NCBI GenBank assembly: GCA_002070955.1
Contig: MWEK01000003.1
Coordinates: 62,001-126,000, forward strand
Direction: 5' to 3'
Source: Planctomycetes bacterium ADurb.Bin069
Lineage (GTDB): Bacteria; Planctomycetota; UBA8108; UBA8890; UBA8898
DNA: 64,000 nucleotides
This document shows, in pieces, positions 16,793-25,318 of this stretch; within the stretch, counting starts at the first letter, position 1; every line of letters begins with the position of its first letter. The position numbers were made by a program, and so were the translations under genes. The notes under the pieces were generated by a model, which worked only from the letters and a program-made list of their open reading frames with translations, had not been told where the DNA came from and made no database searches.

Positions 16793-17097
16793 CGAAGAAA
16801 CCCGGGGCCCTTTCGGGCAACGACACGGCGGAAGCCGTCGTCCAGATCGCGAATCGCTCCGGCCTCCACGGCCGGCCCACGACCATGTTCGTCAAGCTGG
16901 CGAGCCGGTTCAAGAGCGCGATCAAGGTGCATTGCACCGGCCAGGGCAAGGAGGTCGACGGCAAGAGCGCCCTCGCCGTTCTCAGCCTGGGCATGGAGTA
17001 CGGCAAGAAGCTCTGCATCCGCGCCAAGGGCGATGACGCGCGCGAGGCCGTCGCCGCGCTCGGCGCCCTCGTGCGCGACAAGTTCAAGGAGGACTGA
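16789..17097 (+). CDS. ptsH: Phosphocarrier protein HPr
   Basis: A 102-residue HPr, slightly longer than the usual 85-90 because of a 15-residue N-terminal extension. The Enzyme I phosphorylation site is the His in 'ANRSGLHGRPTTMFVKLAS', and 'DGKSALAVLSLGMEYGK' holds the serine that HPr kinase modifies in other bacteria. Both regulatory sites are therefore present, although no hprK lies in the window. I chose GTG 16789, which overlaps the preceding stop, instead of an upstream ATG at 16642 that would add 49 residues of out-of-frame yvcK sequence. Only three bases separate it from ptsI. Confidence 0.92.
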   Translation: MTKKPGALSGNDTAEAVVQIANRSGLHGRPTTMFVKLASRFKSAIKVHCTGQGKEVDGKSALAVLSLGMEYGKKLCIRAKGDDAREAVAALGALVRDKFKED

Positions 17098-17100
17098 CGC

Positions 17101-18837
17101 GTGCACACCTACAAGGGGATCCCCTGCATGACGGGTATCGCCGTAGGCGAGGCGCTCGTCATGCCGCGGGACGTGGAGCACCACATTCACCGCCGCCAGG
17201 TGGCGCCCGACGAGGCGGCGCGCGAGGATGAAAAGTGCCGCGCGGCCCTGGCCAAGGCGGCCGAGGAGATTGATCGCGAGATTGAGCAGCTCCGCGGTTA
17301 CGGGAACGACGCTTCCGAGATCTTCGAGTTCCACAAAGCGCTCATCCTGAGCCCCGACCTCGCCCAAGCGATCCGCACCCACATCCTCGACGGGCACATG
17401 AGCGCGGAGTACGCCTTGTTCACCGCCATGCGGCGCTGGCACGAGCACTTCAACGGCCTGAACAGCCAGACGGCGGCTCAGAAGGTCCACGATCTGGTCG
17501 ACGTCGAGCGGCGTATCATGCGCCACCTCGTCGGCGGGGCGATGTTGGGCTTCGGCAGCCTGGGCCGCGAGGTCGTTCTGGTGGCGCACACCCTCACGCC
17601 CAGCCAGGCCGCCTCGCTCCGCAAGACCAAGATCAAGGGATTCGCCACGGACATCGGCGGCCAGACGGCCCATACCGCCATCATGGCCCGGGCCATGGCC
17701 GTACCCGCCGTCGTCGGCACCGGCGACCTCTCGCTTCGCATTCGGGGCGGACAGACCGTCATCATCGACGGCCTCAAGGGGCTCGTAATCGTGGATCCGG
17801 ACTCCGCAACGCTGGAAGGCTACCGCGAGCAGGAGCGGCGCCACCGCGCCGCGTTCGACGCCCTCGTCGCCGAGCGCGATCTGCCCGCCGAAACCATCGA
17901 CGGCTACCAGGTCGAGGTCCTGGCCAACATCGAACTCCCCGAGGAGGTGGAAATGGCCCTCGCCATGGGGGCGCGCGGCGTGGGGCTGTATCGCACCGAG
18001 TATCTCTACGAGGAGTGCCACGAACCCAGCGAGGACATGCAGTACAACGTCTATCACGAGGTCGCGCGCTCGCTCGGCGGCCGCCCCTGCATCATCCGCA
18101 CCATGGATCTCGGCGCCGACAAGTTCGCCCACGAGGGCCAGCAGGACGGCGAGCGCAATCCTTTCCTGGGCTCGCGCTCCATTCGTTACTCGCTGCAGCG
18201 GCCCGAGCTCTTCATGGTGCAGCTTCGCGCCATCCTGCGCGCTTCGGTGGCGGGCGACGTGCGGATTCTCTTCCCGATGATCTCCGTGGTCGAGGAGCTC
18301 AGAGAGGCCAAACGCCTTCTGGCCCGGGCGAAGGAGGAGCTGGCGGCCGGGGGGATTCCGTTCCGGCCGCACATACCCGTGGGCATCATGGTCGAGGTGC
18401 CTTCCGCGGCCCTGACCGTGGGCCAACTCGCCGGCGAGGTCGACTTCCTCAGCATCGGGACCAACGACCTGGTCCAGTACTCCCTCGCGGTCGACCGCGT
18501 CAACCAGCGCGTGGCGCACTTGTACCAGCCGGGATCGCCCGCCATCATGCATCTCCTCCGGCACATCATCGCGGTGGCGCAGAAGCTCTCCAAAGGCGTG
18601 TGCGTGTGCGGCGAGATGTCGGCGGACCCGCGTTTCGTGCTCTTGCTCCTCGGCCTCGGCCTGCGGGAATACAGCGTGGCGCCTCTCGCGGCGCCGCTGG
18701 TCAAGCACATCGTGCGGTCCGTATCCCTGGCGGAAGCCGAGGCGATCGCCGAAAAGACGCGCGCCATGGACACCGCGGAGAAATGCGAGGCCTTCATGTC
18801 CGAGCGCCTCGCGGCGCTGGTGCCGAACCTGATGTGA
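17101..18837 (+). CDS. ptsI: PTS Enzyme I (phosphoenolpyruvate-protein phosphotransferase)
   Basis: Transfers phosphate from PEP to HPr; 578 residues, the normal size. The HPr-binding helical domain is N-terminal. The active-site histidine is in 'DIGGQTAHTAIMARAMAVPA' near residue 190. The PEP-binding barrel shows 'GVGLYRTEYLYEE', 'IRTMDLGADKF', 'FLGSRSIRYSL', 'GIMVEVPSA', 'SIGTNDLVQYSLAVDR' and the catalytic cysteine motif 'VCVCGEMSADP'. There is no GAF domain as in PtsP, so it is a standard EI. GTG 17101 follows GGAGGACTGAC from the end of ptsH. It ends the operon. Confidence 0.95.
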   Translation: MHTYKGIPCMTGIAVGEALVMPRDVEHHIHRRQVAPDEAAREDEKCRAALAKAAEEIDREIEQLRGYGNDASEIFEFHKALILSPDLAQAIRTHILDGHMSAEYALFTAMRRWHEHFNGLNSQTAAQKVHDLVDVERRIMRHLVGGAMLGFGSLGREVVLVAHTLTPSQAASLRKTKIKGFATDIGGQTAHTAIMARAMAVPAVVGTGDLSLRIRGGQTVIIDGLKGLVIVDPDSATLEGYREQERRHRAAFDALVAERDLPAETIDGYQVEVLANIELPEEVEMALAMGARGVGLYRTEYLYEECHEPSEDMQYNVYHEVARSLGGRPCIIRTMDLGADKFAHEGQQDGERNPFLGSRSIRYSLQRPELFMVQLRAILRASVAGDVRILFPMISVVEELREAKRLLARAKEELAAGGIPFRPHIPVGIMVEVPSAALTVGQLAGEVDFLSIGTNDLVQYSLAVDRVNQRVAHLYQPGSPAIMHLLRHIIAVAQKLSKGVCVCGEMSADPRFVLLLLGLGLREYSVAPLAAPLVKHIVRSVSLAEAEAIAEKTRAMDTAEKCEAFMSERLAALVPNLM

Positions 18838-18953
18838 CCGCCGGCCTCACGCCGCGCGCCGCCGCCCTCGCCACCTTCCGAGAATCGCGCAGCGCCCGCC
18901 GGGCCGGCGCTCGGGCGCGGCGCGCCCGCACAGGCGCGCCGCGCATGGTCTTG

Positions 18954-18990
18954 TAATACACGCCTGCGCCGCGCCGCGGCGGCAGTATTA
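18954..18990. repeat. Inverted repeat with GC-rich core
   Basis: TAATAC (18954-18959) is matched by GTATTA (18985-18990) around an inner CGCCGC-GCC-GCGGCG palindrome. The AT-rich outer arms stand out in GC-rich sequence 115 bases after ptsI. There is no T-tract, so it is not a standard terminator; it may end transcription by structure alone or bind a regulator of the pil operon. Confidence 0.4.
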
Positions 18991-19039
18991 TGAGGCTTCT
19001 CGCCGCGCGGGGCGCCGCTGGGTTTTCGCGCGCCTTTTG

Positions 19040-19068
19040 TTGACGCCTTTCGGAGCGCATCCCATACT
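19040..19068 (+). promoter_or_regulatory. Promoter of the pilus operon
   Basis: TTGACG (19040-19045) and CATACT (19063-19068) with a 17-base spacer, 57 bases before the pilM ATG. The -35 is one base from consensus, the -10 weaker. Confidence 0.5.
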
Positions 19069-19124
19069 TCGGTGCATTTGCATTCGAAGGAGTCACTCGC
19101 GCTTGGATCTTTGGTGGGGTACCC

Positions 19125-20171
19125 ATGTTTGGTAAGAAGAAATCGCTTGTGGGGCTGGACATCGGCGAGCATTCGGTGAAGGCGGTCGAGCTGACCGACA
19201 GCGGCGGGCACCTGCGGCTCACCGGCTTCGGCTGCGTGGCGCTCCCCAACAAGAACGCCCTCAAGGACACCGTCGCGAACGTCCTCAGGGAAAGCGGCAT
19301 ACGGTGCCGCCGCGTCGTGACCGCAGTATGCGGCCGCTCGGTGATCGTCCGCTACGTCAACATGGTCAGCATGTCCGACGACGATCTGAAGAACGCCCTC
19401 AGGTTCGAGGCTGACAAGTACATCCCCTTCGACATCGACGAGGTCGTGCTCGACTGCCAGCGCCTGGAGGAGACGGCCGCCGCCGAGGGCAAGGACGGCG
19501 CACGGGGCGAGAAAGAGATGAAGGTGCTGCTCGTGGCCGTCAAGCGAACCCTCATCGAGGAGCATGTCAACCTCCTCGCGGAGCTGGGGCTCCAGCCCGT
19601 CGCCATCGATGTGGACTCCTTCGCCATCGGCAACGCCTTCGAGCTCAAGGCGCTCCACAGCCTCCGCGTCCAGGACGACAACCGCGTGGCGGCTCTGATC
19701 GACATCGGCGCCAGCAAGACTGAAATCAACATCATGCGGGGCAACGTCTCGTACTTCTCCCGCGAGATCTACCTGGCGGGCAACGACTTCACCGAAGCCA
19801 TCGGCAACCGCCTGAGCCTGGAGGCTCACGAGGCGGAGCGGACCAAGATCTCCCCCGACGGTAGGGAAAACGAGGTCGATGAGGCGGTTTTGCCCATCCT
19901 GGATGACTTGGGCAACGAGATCCACCTGTCCTTCGATTACTACGAGAACCAATACGACCATCAGGTCGAAGAGATCTACATTTCCGGCGGGAGCTCCGCG
20001 CTCCCGGGCATCGAGAGCGCCTTCGAACGGATCTTCAACCGCAAAGTCCAGTTCTGGGACCCGACGGAGAACCTTGAGGTTCGCAGCGATCACGTGGACG
20101 TGGATGCCCTCAAGGCGGCCGCCCCGCAGCTCGCGGTCGCGGTCGGGCTGGCGACGAGGCTCTTGGATTAG
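19125..20171 (+). CDS. pilM: Type IV pilus inner-membrane platform protein PilM
   Basis: A 348-residue actin-like ATPase-fold protein on the cytoplasmic side of the type IV pilus alignment complex, where it binds the N terminus of PilN. The N terminus 'VGLDIGEHSVKAVELTDSGG' is the phosphate-1 motif; 'LKNALRFEADKYIPFDIDEV' is the classic PilM signature; 'VAIDVDSFAIGNAFE', 'AALIDIGASKTEINIMRGN' (phosphate 2) and 'EIYISGGSSALPGIESAFE' (adenosine motif) follow. It heads the operon pilM-pilN-pilO-TPR/pilP-pilQ. The ATG lacks a strong Shine-Dalgarno but follows GGTGGGG. Confidence 0.93.
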   Translation: MFGKKKSLVGLDIGEHSVKAVELTDSGGHLRLTGFGCVALPNKNALKDTVANVLRESGIRCRRVVTAVCGRSVIVRYVNMVSMSDDDLKNALRFEADKYIPFDIDEVVLDCQRLEETAAAEGKDGARGEKEMKVLLVAVKRTLIEEHVNLLAELGLQPVAIDVDSFAIGNAFELKALHSLRVQDDNRVAALIDIGASKTEINIMRGNVSYFSREIYLAGNDFTEAIGNRLSLEAHEAERTKISPDGRENEVDEAVLPILDDLGNEIHLSFDYYENQYDHQVEEIYISGGSSALPGIESAFERIFNRKVQFWDPTENLEVRSDHVDVDALKAAAPQLAVAVGLATRLLD

Positions 20172-20182
20172 AGGGTGAAACC

Positions 20183-20875
20183 ATGATTAGGGTCAACCTG
20201 TTACCCGAGGAGTTCAGGCGGACGGGCGGCCAGCAGCCGCTCATGCTCGGAGTGCTGCTCGGCGGCGTCGTGCCCCTCGCAATCCTGGGCTGCGTGTACG
20301 TCTACCTTTGGTTCAATGCAATCGTGGCGGAGGAGAAGCTCGCCCTTCTGCAGCAGGAGGTGAGCCAGCTCAACGCTCAGGCGGCCGAGGTCGACTCCCT
20401 GCAGGAGGACATCGCGGACTACAAGGAGCGCGAGCGCAACATCATCCAGATCAAGACGAACCGCATCCTGTGGTCCCGCAAGCTGGACGCCCTCGCGACC
20501 CTGACGCCCCCCGAGATCTGGATCACGAAGCTCCGGGTCAAGAAGGACGAGGATGCACGCGCCGCCGCCCGAAGCGGCAAGACGACGCCGGGCAGGAGCC
20601 TGGAGCTGGAGTGCTTCGCCCTCGGCGCCGATGTCAAGACGATGACCGAATTCAGAAGCTTGCTCATCGGCGAGCGCGAGTTCTGGAGTTACTTCATCGA
20701 TGAAGCCATCACGGCCAACGACTTCAGCTACGGCTTCGAGGGCATCTCGCCGCCGTCGTGGGTGAAGGTGGCTCTGCCGGGTTTCCGCGAGGAGAACAAT
20801 ATCCGCTTCACGATTCGCCTGGACATCAAGCAGATGGAAGAGCCTGCGGCCGCGGCCGGTCAGAAGACGGCTTGA
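20183..20875 (+). CDS. pilN: PilN-like pilus assembly protein
   Basis: A 230-residue bitopic inner-membrane protein. It opens with 'MIRVNLLPEEFRRTGGQQPL', the conserved I-N-L-L-P sequence that PilM grips, followed by one transmembrane helix (about 24-46), a coiled coil (about 50-95) and a periplasmic ferredoxin-like domain that is longer than in Pseudomonas PilN. 'LDALATLTPPEIWITKL' is also family-typical. It starts 11 bases after pilM with GAGGGTG upstream and precedes pilO by 24 bases. Confidence 0.88.
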   Translation: MIRVNLLPEEFRRTGGQQPLMLGVLLGGVVPLAILGCVYVYLWFNAIVAEEKLALLQQEVSQLNAQAAEVDSLQEDIADYKERERNIIQIKTNRILWSRKLDALATLTPPEIWITKLRVKKDEDARAAARSGKTTPGRSLELECFALGADVKTMTEFRSLLIGEREFWSYFIDEAITANDFSYGFEGISPPSWVKVALPGFREENNIRFTIRLDIKQMEEPAAAAGQKTA

Positions 20876-20899
20876 GGATAGGAGAAGGAGGCGACGTCC

Positions 20900-21562
20900 G
20901 TGTCCGATAAACAGCGACTCGTTATCGTCGGCGGTGTGATTCTGGGGCTGGTCGGCGGGCTCGGCACCCTGACCTGGTTTCAGTACCGCAAGAATTCCGC
21001 CTACAGCGAGCAGATCGCCGTGAAGCAACAGGAGGCGGGGGAGGCGAAGCAGAAGATCGCCCGCATTCCCGCCCTGCGGCAGCAGGCCCAGGAGCTCTCC
21101 GAGCAGGTCGACCGCTACGCGAGCATCCTGCCCAAGGAGCGCGAGGTCGTTCACGACGCCTTCGTGGAGACGATCGCCCGCTTCGCGCGCGACCTCAAGA
21201 TCGAGATTCTGCGGGCCGATCCCGTCGATCGCCCGGACAAGGCGCCCGCGCCCGCCGCCGCCGGGAAGCAAGGGTCCCCGGGGCCGGTGAAGCAGGCGTT
21301 CAGCGAGCATTCCTATCGTTTCGAGCTGGTCGGCGACTTCCCGAATTTTCTCAGGTTCGTCAATAAGATCGAGAACTGGGACCGCTTCCTCGCGGTCGAG
21401 GAGATCGAGATCCGGCCTTTCGCGGCGGGCAGCGAAGCCCGCGGGGGGCAGGACAAGGAGATCGAGGCGGCGAAGCGCAGCGAGAAGAACATCGAACTCG
21501 TCGTCACGACCTACACCCATACCCCCCGGGCGCAGAGCGGCAAGCCCGGCGAGAAGCAGTAA
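20900..21562 (+). CDS. pilO: PilO-like pilus assembly protein
   Basis: A 220-residue partner of PilN: a short cytoplasmic start, a transmembrane helix (about 7-27, 'LVIVGGVILGLVGGLGTLTW'), a coiled coil (30-75) and a periplasmic domain with 'FSEHSYRFELVGDFPNFLRF' and 'ENWDRFLAVEEIEIRP', typical of PilO. An Ala/Pro/Lys linker sits near residues 112-130. The GTG start at 20900 has GGAGAAGGAGG upstream. PilN and PilO form the periplasmic heterodimer that connects PilM to the secretin through PilP. Confidence 0.85.
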   Translation: MSDKQRLVIVGGVILGLVGGLGTLTWFQYRKNSAYSEQIAVKQQEAGEAKQKIARIPALRQQAQELSEQVDRYASILPKEREVVHDAFVETIARFARDLKIEILRADPVDRPDKAPAPAAAGKQGSPGPVKQAFSEHSYRFELVGDFPNFLRFVNKIENWDRFLAVEEIEIRPFAAGSEARGGQDKEIEAAKRSEKNIELVVTTYTHTPRAQSGKPGEKQ

Positions 21563-21578
21563 GGAAAGGTGCGGGGAT

Positions 21579-22973
21579 ATGAACATGCGGAGCACGATTG
21601 CTGGCGTGAATCTGGTGGGAGCGCTGCTCGTCGCGGTGCTGTCGGGCGTGTGCGCGCCGAACGCGCAGGCCGCGGCGCCCGCGGCTGCCGAGGACTTCGC
21701 CGACAGCCCGGTTGCGCTGCCTGAGAATCCTCCGGAAACGGCGGCGGCCGCGGCCGGACAGGCTCTGCTCCCGGCGGATGACCCGGAGGCGCAGAAGCTC
21801 CAGCGGCAGATCCGCGATCTCCAGCGCCGCGCCCAGGCGAACTTCTCCCGCGGCGGCGCGCGTCTGGAGGAGGCCCGGCGCAACGTCGCCGAGCTCATCA
21901 ACTTGCAGCCGTACGTCTCCGGGTACCACCTCGCCCTCGCCCTCGTGCTGCGCAAGGAAGGTCGGGCCGAAGAAGAGTTCCGCAAACTCAAGGACGTCCT
22001 GGACCTGAACGGCCCCGAGCAGATCGTCCATCTTCTCATGGCCGAGTTCCACATGCAGCGGGGACAGCGGGCCGAGGCCTTCGCATCCCTTAGGAAGGCG
22101 GCGGAGAGCGGCATGAAGATCTCCGACGCCGTCGCCAAGCTGCCGGCCCTGGAGAACCTGCGCAACGACACCGAGTTCGTGAAGCTGACGCTGGAGCTGG
22201 AGAGCTTCACGCTGAGGTCCCTCGACATGACCTCGGCGAAGTTCCACGACCCCTTCGTGCCGTCGGCCAAGTGGAAGCCGGTGAAGGAGCAGCATAAGCT
22301 CAGGGGCAAGGAGACGGTGGAGGAGATTGCGTACACGCAGCAGCAGCAGGCGCAGCTCCTGCTGGACGCCAAGGGGTCCTTGGAGGCGATCTCCGCGCAC
22401 CTCAACTCGGCGCAGCCCGACGAAAAGAAGATCATGGAGCACTACAAGAGCTTGGAGCAGCTCATCGGGCAGAAACGGCTCTTCACGGTGCCGCGCTTCC
22501 AACGCGAGCTGGCCCTGATCGAGCAGAAGCTCGAGGACGTGAAGACGGAGCTGGAAGAAATGCGGCTCAAGGACTTCCACGAGCAGGCCAGACTCACCCT
22601 GGCCGAGATCAAGGAAGCCTTCAACGACAACGACTACACCGCGGTGGAGGATCTCTCCAAGCTGGTCAAGGGGATCGCCGATTCCATGACCGCGGCCAAC
22701 GCCCGTTTCAAGACCATCGCCGACCAGATCATAGCGATCGCGGCCAACTGGCAGACGCGGGCGCAGATCCGGCGGGAGTTCTCCAAGAAGGATGTGCGCA
22801 TTCACGGCATCGTCATGGGCGCGCCGGGAACGTCGAGCTATGTCATCATCAACAACAAACTGCTCCGCGAAGGGGACCGCGGAACTGACTTCGCAATCGA
22901 CAAGATCGAGCATAATCGGGTGGTGTTCGTCTACAAGGGCGAGAAGATAGGCTCCGTGTTCCGGCGCTATTGA
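21579..22973 (+). CDS. TPR protein with PilP-like C-terminal domain
   Basis: A 464-residue exported protein in the position of pilP. It has a signal peptide (about 1-31, ending A-Q-A-A), an Ala/Pro linker, a region of helical TPR-like repeats (about 70-190), a long coiled coil (about 245-400) and a small beta domain at the C terminus ('DVRIHGIVMGAPGTSSYVII', 'GDRGTDFAIDKIEHNRVVFV'). That last domain resembles PilP and the homology region of GspC, which touch the secretin N domains. Normal PilP is a lipoprotein of about 175 residues with no helical region, so this looks like a fusion in which TPRs replace the lipid anchor. It could also stand in for a pilotin. Confidence 0.7.
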   Translation: MNMRSTIAGVNLVGALLVAVLSGVCAPNAQAAAPAAAEDFADSPVALPENPPETAAAAAGQALLPADDPEAQKLQRQIRDLQRRAQANFSRGGARLEEARRNVAELINLQPYVSGYHLALALVLRKEGRAEEEFRKLKDVLDLNGPEQIVHLLMAEFHMQRGQRAEAFASLRKAAESGMKISDAVAKLPALENLRNDTEFVKLTLELESFTLRSLDMTSAKFHDPFVPSAKWKPVKEQHKLRGKETVEEIAYTQQQQAQLLLDAKGSLEAISAHLNSAQPDEKKIMEHYKSLEQLIGQKRLFTVPRFQRELALIEQKLEDVKTELEEMRLKDFHEQARLTLAEIKEAFNDNDYTAVEDLSKLVKGIADSMTAANARFKTIADQIIAIAANWQTRAQIRREFSKKDVRIHGIVMGAPGTSSYVIINNKLLREGDRGTDFAIDKIEHNRVVFVYKGEKIGSVFRRY

Positions 22974-23022
22974 ACCGCGCGTGCGCGCGTTCGGTCGCCT
23001 TCGACAGGAGTGGGAGGTTCTA

Positions 23023-25032
23023 ATGAGGAACGGCGTGGGTAGTTGGCTGTCAATCGTAGTGGTCGCGGGCATGTGCGCCGCCTTCACGGCCGCCGCCGCG
23101 GAGTCATGGGCGCAGGACGCGCCGGCGCCTGCAGCGCAGGAGCCGAACGCGGCGGCGCCGTACATGCAGGCGCCCGGGGAGTTCGCTCCCGGGAGCGTCT
23201 CCCGGGACGGCGGATTCAGGGAGCGCCTGGGCCCCTTGGCGCAGGGCTCCGAGGCGGCGCCGCCCGAGCGCGAGGAATACATCATCCTCGACGTGAAGGA
23301 CAAGGATCTCCGCGAGGTCCTCAGCGCGATCAGCCGCAAGGTCGGCGTCAACATCGTGGCGGACAAGCAGGTCGACGAGAAGGTCACCGTGCAGCTCGAC
23401 CGCGTGGAGTGGCGCTTGGCCCTCAGGCATATCGCGCAGATCACCGACTGCCGCATCATCGAGGAGTCCGACCGGCTCATCCGCTTCACGCAGCCGCCGT
23501 CCGTGAGCATGGAGTTCCAGGATGCCGACCTCAAGATCGTGCTCGACCTCCTGGCCAAGCAGAGCGGCGCCAATATCGTCGTGGCCGAGAACGTGAAGGG
23601 CAACGTGAGCCTCAGCCTGCGGGAGGTGCCCTGGGAAGATGCGCTCAACACCATCGTCAAGACGGCGGGCTACACCATCGTCGAGGATGTGCTGCCGTCG
23701 ACGGGCACGAAGATCCTCAGGGTGGTGCACCCCAGCTCGCTGGTGACGCAGTTGGAGACCGCTTGGATCCAGTTGCGGTTCGTGCGGCCGGATTCCCCGT
23801 ACCAGGCGGTGATCACCAACATCCAGAACCAAGCGATGTCGCCCCTCCTCGACGAAGAGGGGAAGGTTCTCTCGCCCGAGTCCAAGAAGGGCGAGAAGAG
23901 CGAGTTCACCCTCCTGACCGCCATGCGACAACTGCTCTCGCAGCACGGCTCGATCCAGTACGACCCCGTGACGAACAGTTTCTACGTCAAGGACATCAAG
24001 ACGCGCATCGACGAGATCAAGAAGATCGTGGCGCAAATCGACAAGGAGCCGCCGCAGGTCCACGTGAAGGTGCGCTTCGTGGTGACCTCGAACACCGACC
24101 TGCTGGAGACGGGCATCCGCTTCGTCGACACCGTCACCGGCGAACGCCGCGGCGCGAATGCCATAGTGCGGGGCCAGCCCGGCGATGACCGCTTTTTCTT
24201 CAGCGACGCCACGGGCGATAGACACATCACGGACAAGCTCATGTACTGGGGCAGCTCCTTCCCCTTCAACCTCGGCCCGTGGCACGCCCCCATGAACGGG
24301 TTCCATGCCCTCGGAGTCCTCGACTTCAGCGAGACCAAGATGCTGCTGGAGCTTATCGAGGATGACGACGCGTCGCGCATCGTCCAGCAGCCGGAGTTGA
24401 CCACCATCGACAAGCGGCCCGCGACGATTTTCGTCGGCGAGAGCGTGCCGTTCGCCGAGCAGGGCGTGCAGCAGGACCAAAGCGGCAATGTCACCGTCAC
24501 GTTGAAGGAGAACAAGCGCTCGCCGGTGAGCGTCGGCTTCACCCTTTACATAATCCCGAACGTGATCCCGCAGTCCGAAGACATCGATATGTGCGTGATC
24601 CCGAAGATCAACGCCCTGACGGGCAAGAGCTCGCCGCTGGACGGCTTCGAGCGCTTCTCCTTCGGCATGACGCAGATCGATCTGCCTCGGGAGCAGATGC
24701 AGACCGTCGTCACGACGATGCGCGTCCAGCACGGCCACACGGCCTTGATCGGCGGACTGCAGACGGAGAACCGCCGCGAGATCACGACGCGAGTGCCGTT
24801 GTTGAGCAGCATCCCGGTCCTGGGCCATATCTTCACATACCACTACAACCGCACCATTCGGGACGCGGTGCTCATCACGCTGACGCCCACGATCATGCAG
24901 AATACCGACATGCTCGAGCAGGTGAGCAAGCGCAGCATGGAAGAGGTCATGAAGAACGACCATTTCACGCAGCAAGCGCTCAAGCAGTCCGGCAAAGCGC
25001 CGGCCAAGGGGAAGGAGCCTGAGAAGAAGTAG
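23023..25032 (+). CDS. pilQ: Type IV pilus secretin PilQ
   Basis: A 669-residue outer-membrane secretin. After a signal peptide (about 1-31, cut near S-W-A-Q) come N-domain repeats ('LDVKDKDLREVLSAISRKVG', 'MEFQDADLKIVLDLLAKQSG'), a third N domain, and the beta-barrel secretin domain with 'VPLLSSIPVLGHIFTYH' (the secretin signature) and 'DAVLITLTPTIM'. No AMIN domain is seen at the N terminus. The ATG at 23023 follows GGGAGG. A Lys/Glu-rich tail ends the protein. It is the last gene of the pil operon; the extension and retraction motors PilB and PilT, PilC and PilD are not in this window. Confidence 0.9.
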   Translation: MRNGVGSWLSIVVVAGMCAAFTAAAAESWAQDAPAPAAQEPNAAAPYMQAPGEFAPGSVSRDGGFRERLGPLAQGSEAAPPEREEYIILDVKDKDLREVLSAISRKVGVNIVADKQVDEKVTVQLDRVEWRLALRHIAQITDCRIIEESDRLIRFTQPPSVSMEFQDADLKIVLDLLAKQSGANIVVAENVKGNVSLSLREVPWEDALNTIVKTAGYTIVEDVLPSTGTKILRVVHPSSLVTQLETAWIQLRFVRPDSPYQAVITNIQNQAMSPLLDEEGKVLSPESKKGEKSEFTLLTAMRQLLSQHGSIQYDPVTNSFYVKDIKTRIDEIKKIVAQIDKEPPQVHVKVRFVVTSNTDLLETGIRFVDTVTGERRGANAIVRGQPGDDRFFFSDATGDRHITDKLMYWGSSFPFNLGPWHAPMNGFHALGVLDFSETKMLLELIEDDDASRIVQQPELTTIDKRPATIFVGESVPFAEQGVQQDQSGNVTVTLKENKRSPVSVGFTLYIIPNVIPQSEDIDMCVIPKINALTGKSSPLDGFERFSFGMTQIDLPREQMQTVVTTMRVQHGHTALIGGLQTENRREITTRVPLLSSIPVLGHIFTYHYNRTIRDAVLITLTPTIMQNTDMLEQVSKRSMEEVMKNDHFTQQALKQSGKAPAKGKEPEKK

Positions 25033-25037
25033 TAGTT

Positions 25038-25096
25038 CCTGTTGTGGACCTCCCCACAGCAGGGAGCGGCCCCGGTGCGGCGAAGCACCGGGGCCG
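25038..25096 (+). terminator. Strong terminator after the pilus operon
   Basis: Two hairpins in a row. The first pairs CCTGTTGTGG with CCACAGCAGG around a short loop. The second is a perfect 12-base-pair stem (25067-25078 with 25085-25096, loop GGCGAA) followed by TGTGTCTTGTT. The tail is only moderately T-rich, but the stem is very stable. Confidence 0.75.
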
Positions 25097-25197
25097 TGTG
25101 TCTTGTTCGACCCGCCTCGCCGCCGCCGCCCGCCTAAGCGCGCATGACCAATGAAATTATATTCACCTCGCGTCGTGCGATGCTATCGCCCCGCCCT

Positions 25198-25225
25198 TTG
25201 ACCTCTTAAGATCGCCTTTTACGAA
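25198..25225 (+). promoter_or_regulatory. Possible promoter for the RNase E/G-ribosomal protein operon
   Basis: TTGACC (25198-25203) and TACGAA (25220-25225) are spaced 16 bases apart in the most AT-rich part of the gap, about 95 bases before the GTG at 25319. The -10 is a weak match. Confidence 0.3.
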
Positions 25226-25318
25226 GATGCCCCCGCCGTAACCAGAGGGGGCTCTCTCTCCGCCGCGTCCCGTTCGGAGGGGGACGCGCGACGCCGGGCG
25301 GCCGCCCCGGGAGGTGCT

